Of a DNA stretch of 12,339 nucleotides, positions 1 to 6,190 are shown one piece after another. Numbering within the stretch: the first letter of the stretch is position 1; each line of letters begins with the position of its first letter. Where the stretch lies: the NCBI GenBank assembly GCA_001986395.2, contig MQVO02000269.1, positions 1 to 12,339 of the forward strand, in the 5' to 3' direction. Both the position numbers and the translations under genes were made by a program. The stretch is from Irpex lacteus. Its lineage: Eukaryota > Basidiomycota > Agaricomycetes > Polyporales > Irpicaceae. Under the pieces are notes generated by a model. That model was given only the letters and a program-made list of their open reading frames with translations, was not told where the DNA came from and searched no databases.

Positions 1-128
1 TATGAACATACTCATGATGCACCCAGGGTATTCCTATGTTTATTCTATCAATTCTGTCTTTTACTGCAGGTTATCTAGTAAGTTATATCTTTACAGGTCT
101 AGGGAGTGATTATCTAGGAGGGAGGTAA
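1..128 (+). pseudogene. nad5: nad5 internal fragment, frameshifted
   Basis: This is a piece of NADH dehydrogenase subunit 5, a proton-pumping membrane subunit of complex I. Positions 4-27 read EHTHDAPR. From position 30 another frame reads IPMFILSILSFTAGY and then FTGLGSDYLGG, matching the C-terminal half of the family (H-E/D-AP, IPM, GLGSD motifs). Only two bases, 28-29, lie between the two readings where a codon is expected, so one base is missing. The second frame meets TAA at 126-128. The window edge cuts the 5' side. The 3' side passes into AT-rich DNA with a plasmid polymerase fragment, so either an intron starts near 126 or the gene is broken there. Leucine codons are CTA or CTG with no TTA, as in nad1 and cox3 downstream. 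The identity is family recognition; pseudogene status is inferred. Confidence 0.7.
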
Positions 129-154
129 AATTAAATTATTAGAATTTTAAATAA

Positions 155-349
155 AAAGATTCTAATAGTAATAATATAAATAATGTTGATAAACAAAGAC
201 AGTTGGAGGTTGAAAAATCTGAAGGTAAATTTAGCAAAGTAGCTAGAAAAGTTAAAGATAATGGAATCAATTTAGTATTTAAAGATAGTTTTCTATTACT
301 TCCAATGTCTCTTAGAAAACTTTGTAAATCATTCTCTATTCCTAAATAA
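155..349 (+). pseudogene. dpo: Family B DNA polymerase fragment of linear mitochondrial plasmid type
   Basis: An open frame runs from 155 to TAA at 347. Its second half contains FKDSFLLLPMSLRKLCKSF, the segment that follows the ExoII region in the exonuclease domain of protein-primed family B polymerases from fungal linear mitochondrial plasmids. There is no start codon, and a K-G-G-D-N-Y-F stretch continues in the same frame after the stop, as the family would. It is therefore an internal relic, not a gene. The matching N-terminal part with ExoI lies far away at 4820-6150, so one integrated plasmid gene, or two related ones, has been broken up. It directly follows the nad5 fragment, which dates the break in nad5 to the plasmid insertion or a later rearrangement. 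Confidence 0.65.
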
Positions 350-659
350 ACAAAAGGCGGGGACAACTACTTTATTTAACTAAAGAAAGAAAAAGAATAA
401 ATAAGAATATAAATATTTATTGAATTCGCACACTCCTACAATTAATAATTTTAACTCCGACAATGTGGGGGATGAGTAAGATTAAAGAAATAAAAAGGGA
501 GCTAAGAAAGAATCTAATTTATTTTACTACTTTTATTTAAAAATAAAATATTAACTAATTTAAATAGTTATTTATCTTCAGATGAGAGGAGGGAATTATA
601 ATTAATTCTAACTAAAACTTAAGAAGATATTTAATAAATAAATTACACAGGAGATTTTA
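350..659. other. AT-rich spacer with a short shared segment
   Basis: No gene is visible here. The one recognisable element is a 22-base stretch at 593-614 (GAATTATAATTAATTC followed by TAACTA) that is identical to the loop of the hairpin element at 5755-5801. It lacks the CCCCAAAA and TTTTGGGG arms. The stretch may be remains of an intron lying upstream of the nad1 exon, but I see no convincing intron core. Confidence 0.4.
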
Positions 660-679
660 TTTAATTTTATTTTAATAAG
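660..679 (+). repeat. Dispersed 20-base repeat, copy 1
   Basis: The sequence TTTAATTTTATTTTAATAAG occurs here, at 4393 and at 6130; a copy at 1001 differs only in its last base. This copy lies immediately before the point where the homing endonuclease relic becomes readable. Confidence 0.7.
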
Positions 680-682
680 TTA

Positions 683-945
683 ATAGAAAGAGAACAATAT
701 TATATAGACCTTTTAAAGCCAGAGTATAATATTTTACAAGTAGCGGGTTCACTTTTTGGTTATAAACATACTCTTGAATCTATGGAGAAAATTAGAGAAA
801 TAGCTATTAATCGTTAAGATGAAACCAAAGCTAAATTAAGAGAGGCAGCATTCGGTAAAACATATAAACATACAGAAGAAACTAAGATTAAATTGAGAGA
901 TGCTGTTTAGGGAAGAAACATAGTTAAGAAACTAAAGCTAAATTA
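683..945 (+). pseudogene. GIY-YIG homing endonuclease, C-terminal relic with NUMOD3-like repeats
   Basis: The frame starting at 683 reads EREQYYIDLLKPEYNILQVA and then GSLFGYKHTLESMEKIRE. This is the end of the GIY-YIG catalytic domain followed by NUMOD3-type DNA-binding repeats, seen again as KHTEETKIKLRDAV. Such enzymes are encoded in group I introns and spread them by cutting intron-less alleles. This copy is dead. TAA at 815-817 and TAG at 908-910 interrupt it. After 910 a one-base deletion shifts a third repeat, which also contains a TAA where a glutamate codon is expected. The N-terminal half with the GIY and YIG motifs is absent; the readable part starts just after the 20-base repeat. 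It lies about 110 bases before the nad1 exon, suggesting it belonged to an intron interrupting nad1. Confidence 0.7.
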
Positions 946-1000
946 AGAGTAATACAATATTTATTTTATTAAAAAAATAAAAAGAATACTTTAATTAAAA

Positions 1001-1020
1001 TTTAATTTTATTTTAATAAA
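1001..1020 (+). repeat. Dispersed 20-base repeat, copy 2
   Basis: This copy reads TTTAATTTTATTTTAATAA and then A instead of G. It shares a longer upstream flank (TTTAATTAAAA) with the copy at 4393. It lies about 35 bases before the nad1 exon. Confidence 0.6.
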
Positions 1021-1597
1021 AAAAAATATAAAAAAAGGGACCTTAATGTAATAGTCGCTGACGCTCTTAAGCTTATCGTTAAGGAAACAGTTGTACCATC
1101 TAATGCTAATGCCTTTATCTACTATCTAGCTCCATCTATTGTAATGACCTTTGCACTACTAGGAAGGGCTGTTATTCCATTTGGACCTGGAGCAGTAGTA
1201 GCTGACATCGAACTAGGTGTACTATATAGCCTAGCCATTTCATCTATGGGTGTATATGGTGTTCTACTCGCAGGTTGGTCTGCGAATGAAAAGTATGCCT
1301 TCTTTGGTGGTATGCGTTCAACTGCTCAAATGATCTCATATTAACTAGTGCTAGGCTCTGCTGTACTAGCTGTACTAATCAAGGGTGGTTCACTTAACAT
1401 AATGACACTTGTTGAAGCACAAATGCCTATGTGGTTTGTTGTACCTCTACTACCTATGTTTGTACTCTTTATCATTAGTGTACTAGCGGAAACTAATCGT
1501 ACACCCTATGACCTACCAGAAGCTGAAAGTGAACTAGTAGCTGGATTTATGACTGAACATAGCGCTATGCCATTCGTTCTTTTCTTTCTGGGTGAGT

Positions 1598-1790
1598 AGT
1601 AATGCTCTATCGTCTTATATACGAAATACAGTTAAAATTAATAAATTAGACTCTGCCTGGTTAACAGGTTCAACGACCAATTAACATATGTTCTTAACCT
1701 CTTTATTTGCCATAGAAATGTAAAAGGGTAGACAAAGATATGGTCTAGCTTATAGCAAAGGCTATAAATAAACACTTTAATCATTTAGCG
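1598..1790 (+). other. Mini group I intron nad1-i1 (193 bases)
   Basis: Removing this segment restores the conserved FLGEYCSIVLM reading. The 5' exon ends in T at 1597 and the intron ends in G at 1790, as group I introns require. The exon end GAGT (1594-1597) can pair with GCTC (1604-1607), giving the usual U.G pair at the splice site (P1). CCTG/CAGG (1656-1659/1665-1668) forms a P5-like hairpin. TTCAACGACCA and AAGATATGGTC match the R and S core elements, with GACCA/TGGTC (1675-1679/1741-1745) as P7. No open frame fits inside, so it encodes no endonuclease or maturase. Confidence 0.75.
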
Positions 1791-1970
1791 ATTGTTCTAT
1801 TGTACTAATGAGTGCTCTATCTGCTACTCTATTCCTAGGTGGTAGCGGTTTCCCTCTACTAGTTGTCAATACTACACCTATTTCTATTTCTGCACTAGTA
1901 CTAGCTATCAAGACATGTATGGGTTGCTTTGCCTTTGTATGGTTCCGTGCTACACTACCACGTCTACGGT

Positions 1971-2148
1971 GTCTAGCCGTATAACCCTATTGATCTTTAT
2001 GCGTGTACAGGCCCATATGCCTATCATGCAACTATTAAGGTTAATGCCTTATTAGTCAAACGATTGCTATTTCTACGATGTCACTTTATATATCATGCAG
2101 TCTGTCTATGTTGAAAGGCTTTATATTCTATACTAGTTAATAGAATAG
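1971..2148 (+). other. Mini intron nad1-i2, probably group I (178 bases)
   Basis: Excision joins LPRLR to FDQL, a conserved junction-free stretch of Nad1. The 5' exon ends in T at 1970 and the intron in G at 2148. A perfect P1 is visible: ACGGT (1966-1970) pairs with GCCGT (1976-1980), with U.G at the splice site and a five-base loop. The inner core is less clear than in the first intron; I could not place P7 with confidence. It encodes no protein. Confidence 0.65.
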
Positions 2149-2382
2149 TTGACCAACTTATTACTTTCTGTTGGACAGGTATGCTACCACCAGCTATTGC
2201 ACTTGTACTAGTTGTACCTAGTATTCTAATTGCATTTAATATTATGCCTTAGACCCCTTTACTATGTGTATAATTTATGTGTCTAATACTATGTGTAAAA
2301 TAATAGAGCATGTATACTATCTAATCAATACTAATTTACGTTAAAAGATCTATGTTATAAGATATACGTAAAAATATATAAC

Positions 2383-2456
2383 CAGGTGGTAGACTAGTTG
2401 TCTAAGTTACCCGTTTTGGGTATGGGAGATCGTTGGTTCGAGTCCAACCTACCTGA
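2383..2456 (+). tRNA. trnP: tRNA-Pro(UGG)
   Basis: A full cloverleaf is present. The acceptor CAGGTGG pairs with CTACCTG (one G-U), the D stem is GACT/AGTT, and the anticodon stem CCCGT/ATGGG closes the loop TTTGGGT with anticodon TGG. The T arm is GTTGG-TTCGAGT-CCAAC and the discriminator is A. It lies between nad1 and cox3, 130 bases after the nad1 stop, and may serve as a processing signal between them. All stems are sound, so it looks functional. Confidence 0.93.
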
Positions 2457-2460
2457 CATC

Positions 2461-2534
2461 CATTAAACTCCCTTTTTTTATTAAAATAAAAAAAGGTATC
2501 TAAACACTCTATCCTGTCAAAAAAAAGTTTAATG
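2461..2534. terminator. Hairpins after trnP
   Basis: An 11-bp stem with a four-base TAAA loop lies at 2471-2496 (CCTTTTTTTAT/ATAAAAAAAGG). It is enclosed by a 9-bp inverted repeat, CATTAAACT at 2461-2469 and AGTTTAATG at 2526-2534. This could mark an RNA end or a processing site. Similar T-run/A-run stems follow other tRNA genes in the window. The structure is seen; the role is a guess. Confidence 0.45.
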
Positions 2535-3321
2535 GGTCGATGCTTATTTTAATAACAACTAAAACTAAAATACTGCATTAACAGACACACATGTAACAAC
2601 ATATAGTAAAGGGCTTCTAATTCTTTACTCTAAGGAGATTAAACACAAACCGAACATGGCACTATTGCTTAACGGTCTTAACCAATCAAAGACGATTCTA
2701 GGTCTACGTCCAGCCTATCAATCACACCCTCACCATTTAACACTTAAAAGCCCTTGGCCTATTTTAACATCAGGGTCAATTCTAGTGATGCTATCAAGCG
2801 CAGCTATGTACTTTAACTCATTTGATGGGGCTGGTCTACTACTTGTTATTGGGCTACTAAGCACATCAACTGCTATGGCTCTATGGTGGGCTGACTGTAT
2901 CATGGAAGGTACATACCTTGGTCACATACTAAGATTGTACAACACAGCCTATCACTTGGTGTTAGCCTATTCGTTGTTACAGAAGCTTGCTTCTTCCTAT
3001 CAAGCTTTTGGGCTTATTTCCATTCAAGTCTAGCACATACAGTTGAACTAGGGTCACAATGGCCGCCAGCAGGTGTAACAGCACTATCACCAATGGCAGT
3101 ACCTCTAATGAATACACTACTACTAATTAGCTCAGGTGCTACTGTAACATATGGTCACCATGCTATGTTCCGGTCAGACCGTTCAGCTGCTCTAATTGGT
3201 TTATTCCTAACAGTTGTACTAGCTATTATCTTTACAGCTCTACAAGGACTTGAATATGACGTAGCTGGATTCTCTATGGCAGACGGTGCTTATGGTAGCT
3301 GTTTATTCTTTGCAACAGGGT

Positions 3322-3490
3322 AAACCTTTATGCTCTTTAACTAAATCTATTTTGTTAAGATCTTAACTGATAAAACAAAGCTTTATTTTTATTTAAATAA
3401 ATAGAGGCACAACGACTATACATTACATTTAGATAATATAGTCTTAATTGTATTAAAAAATATTGATAATATAAGGCTAGTAATAGTTTG
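3322..3490 (+). other. Mini group I intron cox3-i1 (169 bases)
   Basis: Excision joins ATG-F to HGFHV, a conserved Cox3 stretch. The 5' exon ends in T at 3321 and the intron in G at 3490. P1 can form between AGGGT (3317-3321) and GCTCT (3332-3336) with U.G at the splice site. The core R-like ACAACGACTATA and S-like AGATAATATAGTC are present, with a 7-bp P7, GACTATA/TATAGTC (3414-3420/3437-3443). It holds no open frame of note. Confidence 0.75.
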
Positions 3491-3612
3491 TCCATGGTTT
3501 CCATGTACTAGTTGGTACAATTGCACTAGCTGTAGGTCTAGTACGTCTCTACTACTACCACTTTACATCTACTCACCACATTGGGCTAAAAGCTTTTATC
3601 CTTTACTGGCAC

Positions 3613-3754
3613 TACTTAGCCTACACTAATCAATTCTATGCAAAGATACTATTTGCAACGGCTATCTATATTTATACCGTCTAACTACTGCTAAGCATTA
3701 AGGCACAGTCTTGATCATATTAAAACATATGTAATCAACTTATTCAATCATTCG
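3613..3754 (+). other. Mini intron cox3-i2 (about 142 bases)
   Basis: The Cox3 reading stops after YWH at 3612 and resumes as FVDVVW at 3755, so about 142 bases are inserted in a universally continuous motif. With ends at 3613 and 3754 the intron ends in G but the 5' exon ends in C. Shifting by one base gives a T-ended exon but loses the final G. I could not place a good P1 or P7, so its class is uncertain; group I is assumed only from its neighbours. The exact ends may be off by one. Confidence 0.5.
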
Positions 3755-3814
3755 TTTGTGGACGTAGTATGGCTATCCCTTTACCTATCTATCTATTGGT
3801 GGAGAGCTGCTTAA

Positions 3815-4161
3815 TACTATACTTATACTTTCACTAGACCCCGTAGACTAATCTATACTAAATTATACTCTCTAAGACTAGTTATAGTATATATAACCTT
3901 TTGTATTTCTAAATCTATACTTTATAAGACTAGTAATAGTATATACAACCTTTTGTACCCTTAACCAAGGATTGATAGTGTGTTAGTATTCTAGTGTGCT
4001 AGTAAGACGTCAATAGGTTCACTAACTCTTTAATAAGCTTCACAATGAAGCGGTTGTAATATAATATATAATGTGCTTGTCTTTCTACCTATAGTTTATT
4101 AGTAAGATAGTATTAATTTTAAACGACATCTAATAAGGTTAAAAATAAGGTTAAGAATAAA
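3815..4161. other. Spacer between cox3 and trnD with repeats
   Basis: No gene is visible. Two imperfect tandem copies of about 50 bases lie at 3851-3957. GCTTCA-CAA-TGAAGC forms a small perfect hairpin near 4037-4051. It is followed at once by GCGGTTGTA, which is the first nine bases of the tRNA-Asp gene starting at 4162. Confidence 0.5.
3851..3957. repeat. Two tandem copies of an AT-rich unit
   Basis: Copy one (3851-3905) and copy two (3912-3957) share AATCTATACT or ATCTATACT at the left, AAGACTAG in the middle and ATAACCTTTTGTA or ACAACCTTTTGTA at the right. The first copy has a few extra bases inside. Confidence 0.6.
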
Positions 4162-4233
4162 GCGGTTGTAGCATATGGGTAATGCACCGCCTTGTCAAGG
4201 GGGAAGATGTGGGATCGTAGCCCATCAATCGCG
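4162..4233 (+). tRNA. trnD: tRNA-Asp(GUC)
   Basis: The acceptor GCGGTTG pairs with CAATCGC (one G-U). The D arm is GCAT-ATGGGTA-ATGC, the anticodon loop TTGTCAA carries GTC, and the T stem is GTGGG/CCCAT. Two features are poor: the anticodon stem CCGCC/GGGGG has a central G-G mismatch, and the T loop is ATCGTAG rather than TTCRANN. It may be degenerate like the protein genes of the same block, or simply divergent. Confidence 0.8.
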
Positions 4234-4392
4234 TATCGTTGATTAACTATCCACTTATAAGATATCACTATACTAGCCTATAGCTATCTATGTACTAAAC
4301 GGAAGGCTGATGCACTTTTTAAAGCATTGTTAAACAATAAAAGCTCTTTAAGCTAGATAAATTAAAACATTCTTTTTAGGCTTTAATTAAAA

Positions 4393-4412
4393 TTTAATTT
4401 TATTTTAATAAG
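4393..4412 (+). repeat. Dispersed 20-base repeat, copy 3
   Basis: This is an exact copy of TTTAATTTTATTTTAATAAG, preceded by the same TTTAATTAAAA flank as copy 2. Confidence 0.7.
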
Positions 4413-4565
4413 TTCTTTTCTTTAGTATTTTATCAAAGTGTGTTTGCCTGCTACGCTAGCCGATATTGCCCATATAGCTAAATTAAGAAGAGCATGAATT
4501 TTAATAACTCGTTTATATATTGCTATTTATAGAGGCTTTTTTACTATCACTACCTGAGTTTCTTT

Positions 4566-4690
4566 AAATTTTTACAGCAATCAATGGATTAATAGAATCC
4601 CTCAAAAGTTGAATTGTATGATTATTTAGTGAAGATGGATGTTTAATTTTCCATATTTCACCTTCGGTATGTTTATTAAGAGAGATTCTC
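4566..4690 (-). pseudogene. Possible homing endonuclease scrap
   Basis: On the minus strand a short frame reads SLNKHTEGEIWKIKHPSS and then HTIQLLRDSINPL before a stop. The spacing of H-T-E and H-T with charged residues recalls the NUMOD3 repeats of GIY-YIG enzymes, but the match is weak and there is no catalytic domain. It could be chance coding in an AT-rich spacer. Confidence 0.22.
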
Positions 4691-5754
4691 TATAAATAGT
4701 TTCATGGTTTACGACCGATGGAATCCCGGTTTATGAAATAAAATAGAATAATTTGGGTAAAATGATACCCCAAGCAATGCAACTAAAGGACTCGCTTTTA
4801 AATTAAAATAAAATAAAACATGAATAAAAACAATCTTACAAAACTTTCTTTAAATCGTCCACCTGTTATAGCTACTTCAAAAACAAAAAGTCCAGGTTTT
4901 ATCGCTTGTTCACCTAATTCCTTTACACTTTTTGTACGGCCACAAACCTAGTTACTTTTACTTTTTTATCACTCATTTCTCTTTCTCATAAAAAAGTAGC
5001 TTTTTACTCTTCAATGTCAAAAAATCATACTTTAATTGAGAGTGACGGAGGAACTCCGAAAACTGATAAATCAAGAACTTACACAGTTAAAAATAGTAAA
5101 ATTAACCATAACTTAGGTTACATTTATCGTAACCCTAAATCTCATTGACACACTTATTTTTCTAATACTCACTATCAACAATAGATGTAAATATTCTTGA
5201 AAATGAGTTAGCTTATTTTATACATTTGTTTAAATCTCAATATAAACAAAAATATTTCGCTATTATGTTTAAAATTAAATTTGATAATGGAGATATTAGA
5301 TCTGCTTCAACAGTTCAAATTTCTTCTACAATTAAACAAGATTTCAGTCCACTTTTCTTATCTCTTGCATCTGTTTTTAAACATAAAGAATATTATGATA
5401 TTCTTTCAGAAGCTGAAGAAATAGAGTTCTTCGCTCCTATATCAGGGTTACCAATTGGTAATATTATGTTCTCTTTTAAACCTATGGATAAAATTATTGG
5501 AACTAAATATGAAAGTATTAGCCGTTTAGATCAAAATATTTTATTAGCTAATGATAATAAAAGTAAAAGAAATCCTTTATACAATTTTAAGTTTAATGGT
5601 TATACTATACCTTCAACAATGGATCTATCTTTATGACCTAACATTAATTTTATGTGAGATTATAGAAATGCTATAGCTAGTAATGAAATTAAATCAGATG
5701 ATAGAAGAGTACCGTTATTCTTTATGATTAATATTGATGATTTTTCAACTACTA

Positions 5755-5801
5755 CCCCAAAAAACTAGGAATTATAATTAATTCTAACTAGTTTTTTTGG
5801 G
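5755..5801. repeat. Palindromic hairpin element H1, inside the dpo relic
   Basis: CCCCAAAAAACTAG at the left pairs with CTAGTTTTTTTGGG at the right around an AT-rich loop that itself holds GAATTA and TAATTC. The element sits in the polymerase reading frame and supplies an in-frame TAG. It lacks any protein of its own. Confidence 0.8.
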
Positions 5802-6129
5802 TATCTGTTTTATTAAATAACCAATTAATTTTTACAATTAAAGATGAATCACTTAATAATAATAAAGAACTATCTACTTTTAAAAGAACTATTTATGAAA
5901 ATAAAAAACTAAAATCTTCTATTTTGAATTAGGAGAACTTGTATTTTACAAAGAAAATGTAGAGGTTAATTATATTAAACCAATTAAAAAAGATGTTATT
6001 AACTTTGAAAGACCTAAAATATTAACATTAGATTTAGAGACTAGAGCAGTTAAAAATATTGATAAGAATGATAGTGATAAAAGAGTTCTTAAATTCATAC
6101 CTATTCTTATGCCAACTTACCACATACTG

Positions 6130-6149
6130 TTTAATTTTATTTTAATAAG
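6130..6149 (+). repeat. Dispersed 20-base repeat, copy 4
   Basis: This is an exact copy of TTTAATTTTATTTTAATAAG at the point where the polymerase reading stops making family sense. It is followed by the short GC-rich palindrome GGGGAGGCCCC. Confidence 0.65.
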
Positions 6150-6190
6150 GGGAGGCCCCACATGATGATAGATAGTACGAATATAATAAG

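Larger units (their letters stand above)
1055..2252 (+). pseudogene. nad1: nad1, three exons, 5' exon missing, one in-frame TAA
   Basis: This encodes NADH dehydrogenase subunit 1, the membrane subunit of complex I that helps form the quinone site. Exons by protein continuity are 1055-1597 (FADALKLIVKE to FFLGEY), 1791-1970 (YCSIVLMSALSATLFLGG to RATLPRLR) and 2149-2252 (FDQL to FNIMP, TAG). [36 protein letters not shown] and VWFRATLPRLR are diagnostic. About 55 N-terminal residues are missing; the first exon starts inside QP-FADALK right after an intron-like G at 1054. At 1342-1344 a TAA replaces the conserved glutamate codon of QMISYE; the frame is otherwise intact, ending about 275 codons later. 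The first exon has no TTA leucine codon, and arginine is CGT, unlike nad2 and atp6. It could still be expressed if the TAA is a sequence error or is edited. Confidence 0.85.
2656..3814 (+). pseudogene. cox3: cox3, three exons, one-base deletion in exon 1
   Basis: This encodes cytochrome c oxidase subunit 3, a core membrane subunit of complex IV. Exon 1 (2656-3321) reads HPHHL, EGTYLG, then after a shift HTKIVQ, FFLSSFWAYFHSSLAHTVEL, GSQWPPAG and GSCLFFATG. Exon 2 (3491 to about 3612) reads FHGFHVLVGT to FILYWH. Exon 3 (about 3755-3814) reads FVDVVWLSLYLSIYWW-RAA, TAA. The family expects G-x-H-T, but only two bases (2923-2924) lie between GGT and CAT-ACT, so one base is missing. The frame from ATG 2656 therefore stops at 3031. 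The ATG is supported by the family-like N-terminus, although HPHHL sits about 14 residues later than usual. Leucine codons are mostly CTA/CTT and arginine CGT. The product would be about 282 residues with the lost base restored by any means. It could be a pseudogene, an edited gene or a sequence error. Confidence 0.85.
4234..4819. other. Spacer without an intact gene
   Basis: Beyond the 20-base repeat at 4393 and a possible minus-strand endonuclease scrap near 4566-4690, I recognise nothing. The base composition is more mixed than in the pure AT spacers near the window end. Confidence 0.5.
4820..6150 (+). pseudogene. dpo: Plasmid family B DNA polymerase, N-terminal half, broken
   Basis: This is a relic of the protein-primed DNA polymerase of a linear mitochondrial plasmid. 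Readable pieces are 4820-4950 (MNKNNLTKLSLNRPPVIATS...), about 4951-5183 in another frame (HKKVAFYSSMSKNHTLIESD...), about 5190-5778 in a third frame (KSQYKQKYFAIMFKIKF, PLYNFKFNGYTIPSTMDL), and about 5803-6129. The last contains PKILTLDLETR, the ExoI motif with its D-x-E metal ligands. TGA at 5634 and 5655 falls where tryptophan is expected, so the mitochondrial code applied. Lesions are frame changes near 4950 and 5185, the hairpin element at 5755-5801 with its TAG, and a one-base loss near 5930. Coding ends at the 20-base repeat at 6130. The ExoII, ExoIII and polymerase motifs are absent here; an ExoII-flanking piece lies at 155-349. Confidence 0.7.

Noticed and set aside
139..366. Minus-strand frame of 75 codons
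   Set aside because: It is antisense to a plus-strand frame with clear plasmid polymerase motifs, and its own residues are low-complexity.
1342..1597. A separate small gene starting at GTG 1348
   Set aside because: The protein is simply the continuation of Nad1 after the in-frame TAA.
1971..2148. Group II intron
   Set aside because: There is no GUGYG start, no domain V hairpin and no AY end, while P1 with a U.G splice pair fits group I.
3093..3323. A separate small gene starting at ATG 3093
   Set aside because: It is the second half of cox3 exon 1 in the frame after the one-base loss.
1055..3814. A variant code reading TAG or TAA as an amino acid
   Set aside because: nad1 ends at TAG in the expected place, cox3 ends at TAA, and the intact genes contain neither inside; only TGA=Trp is supported.
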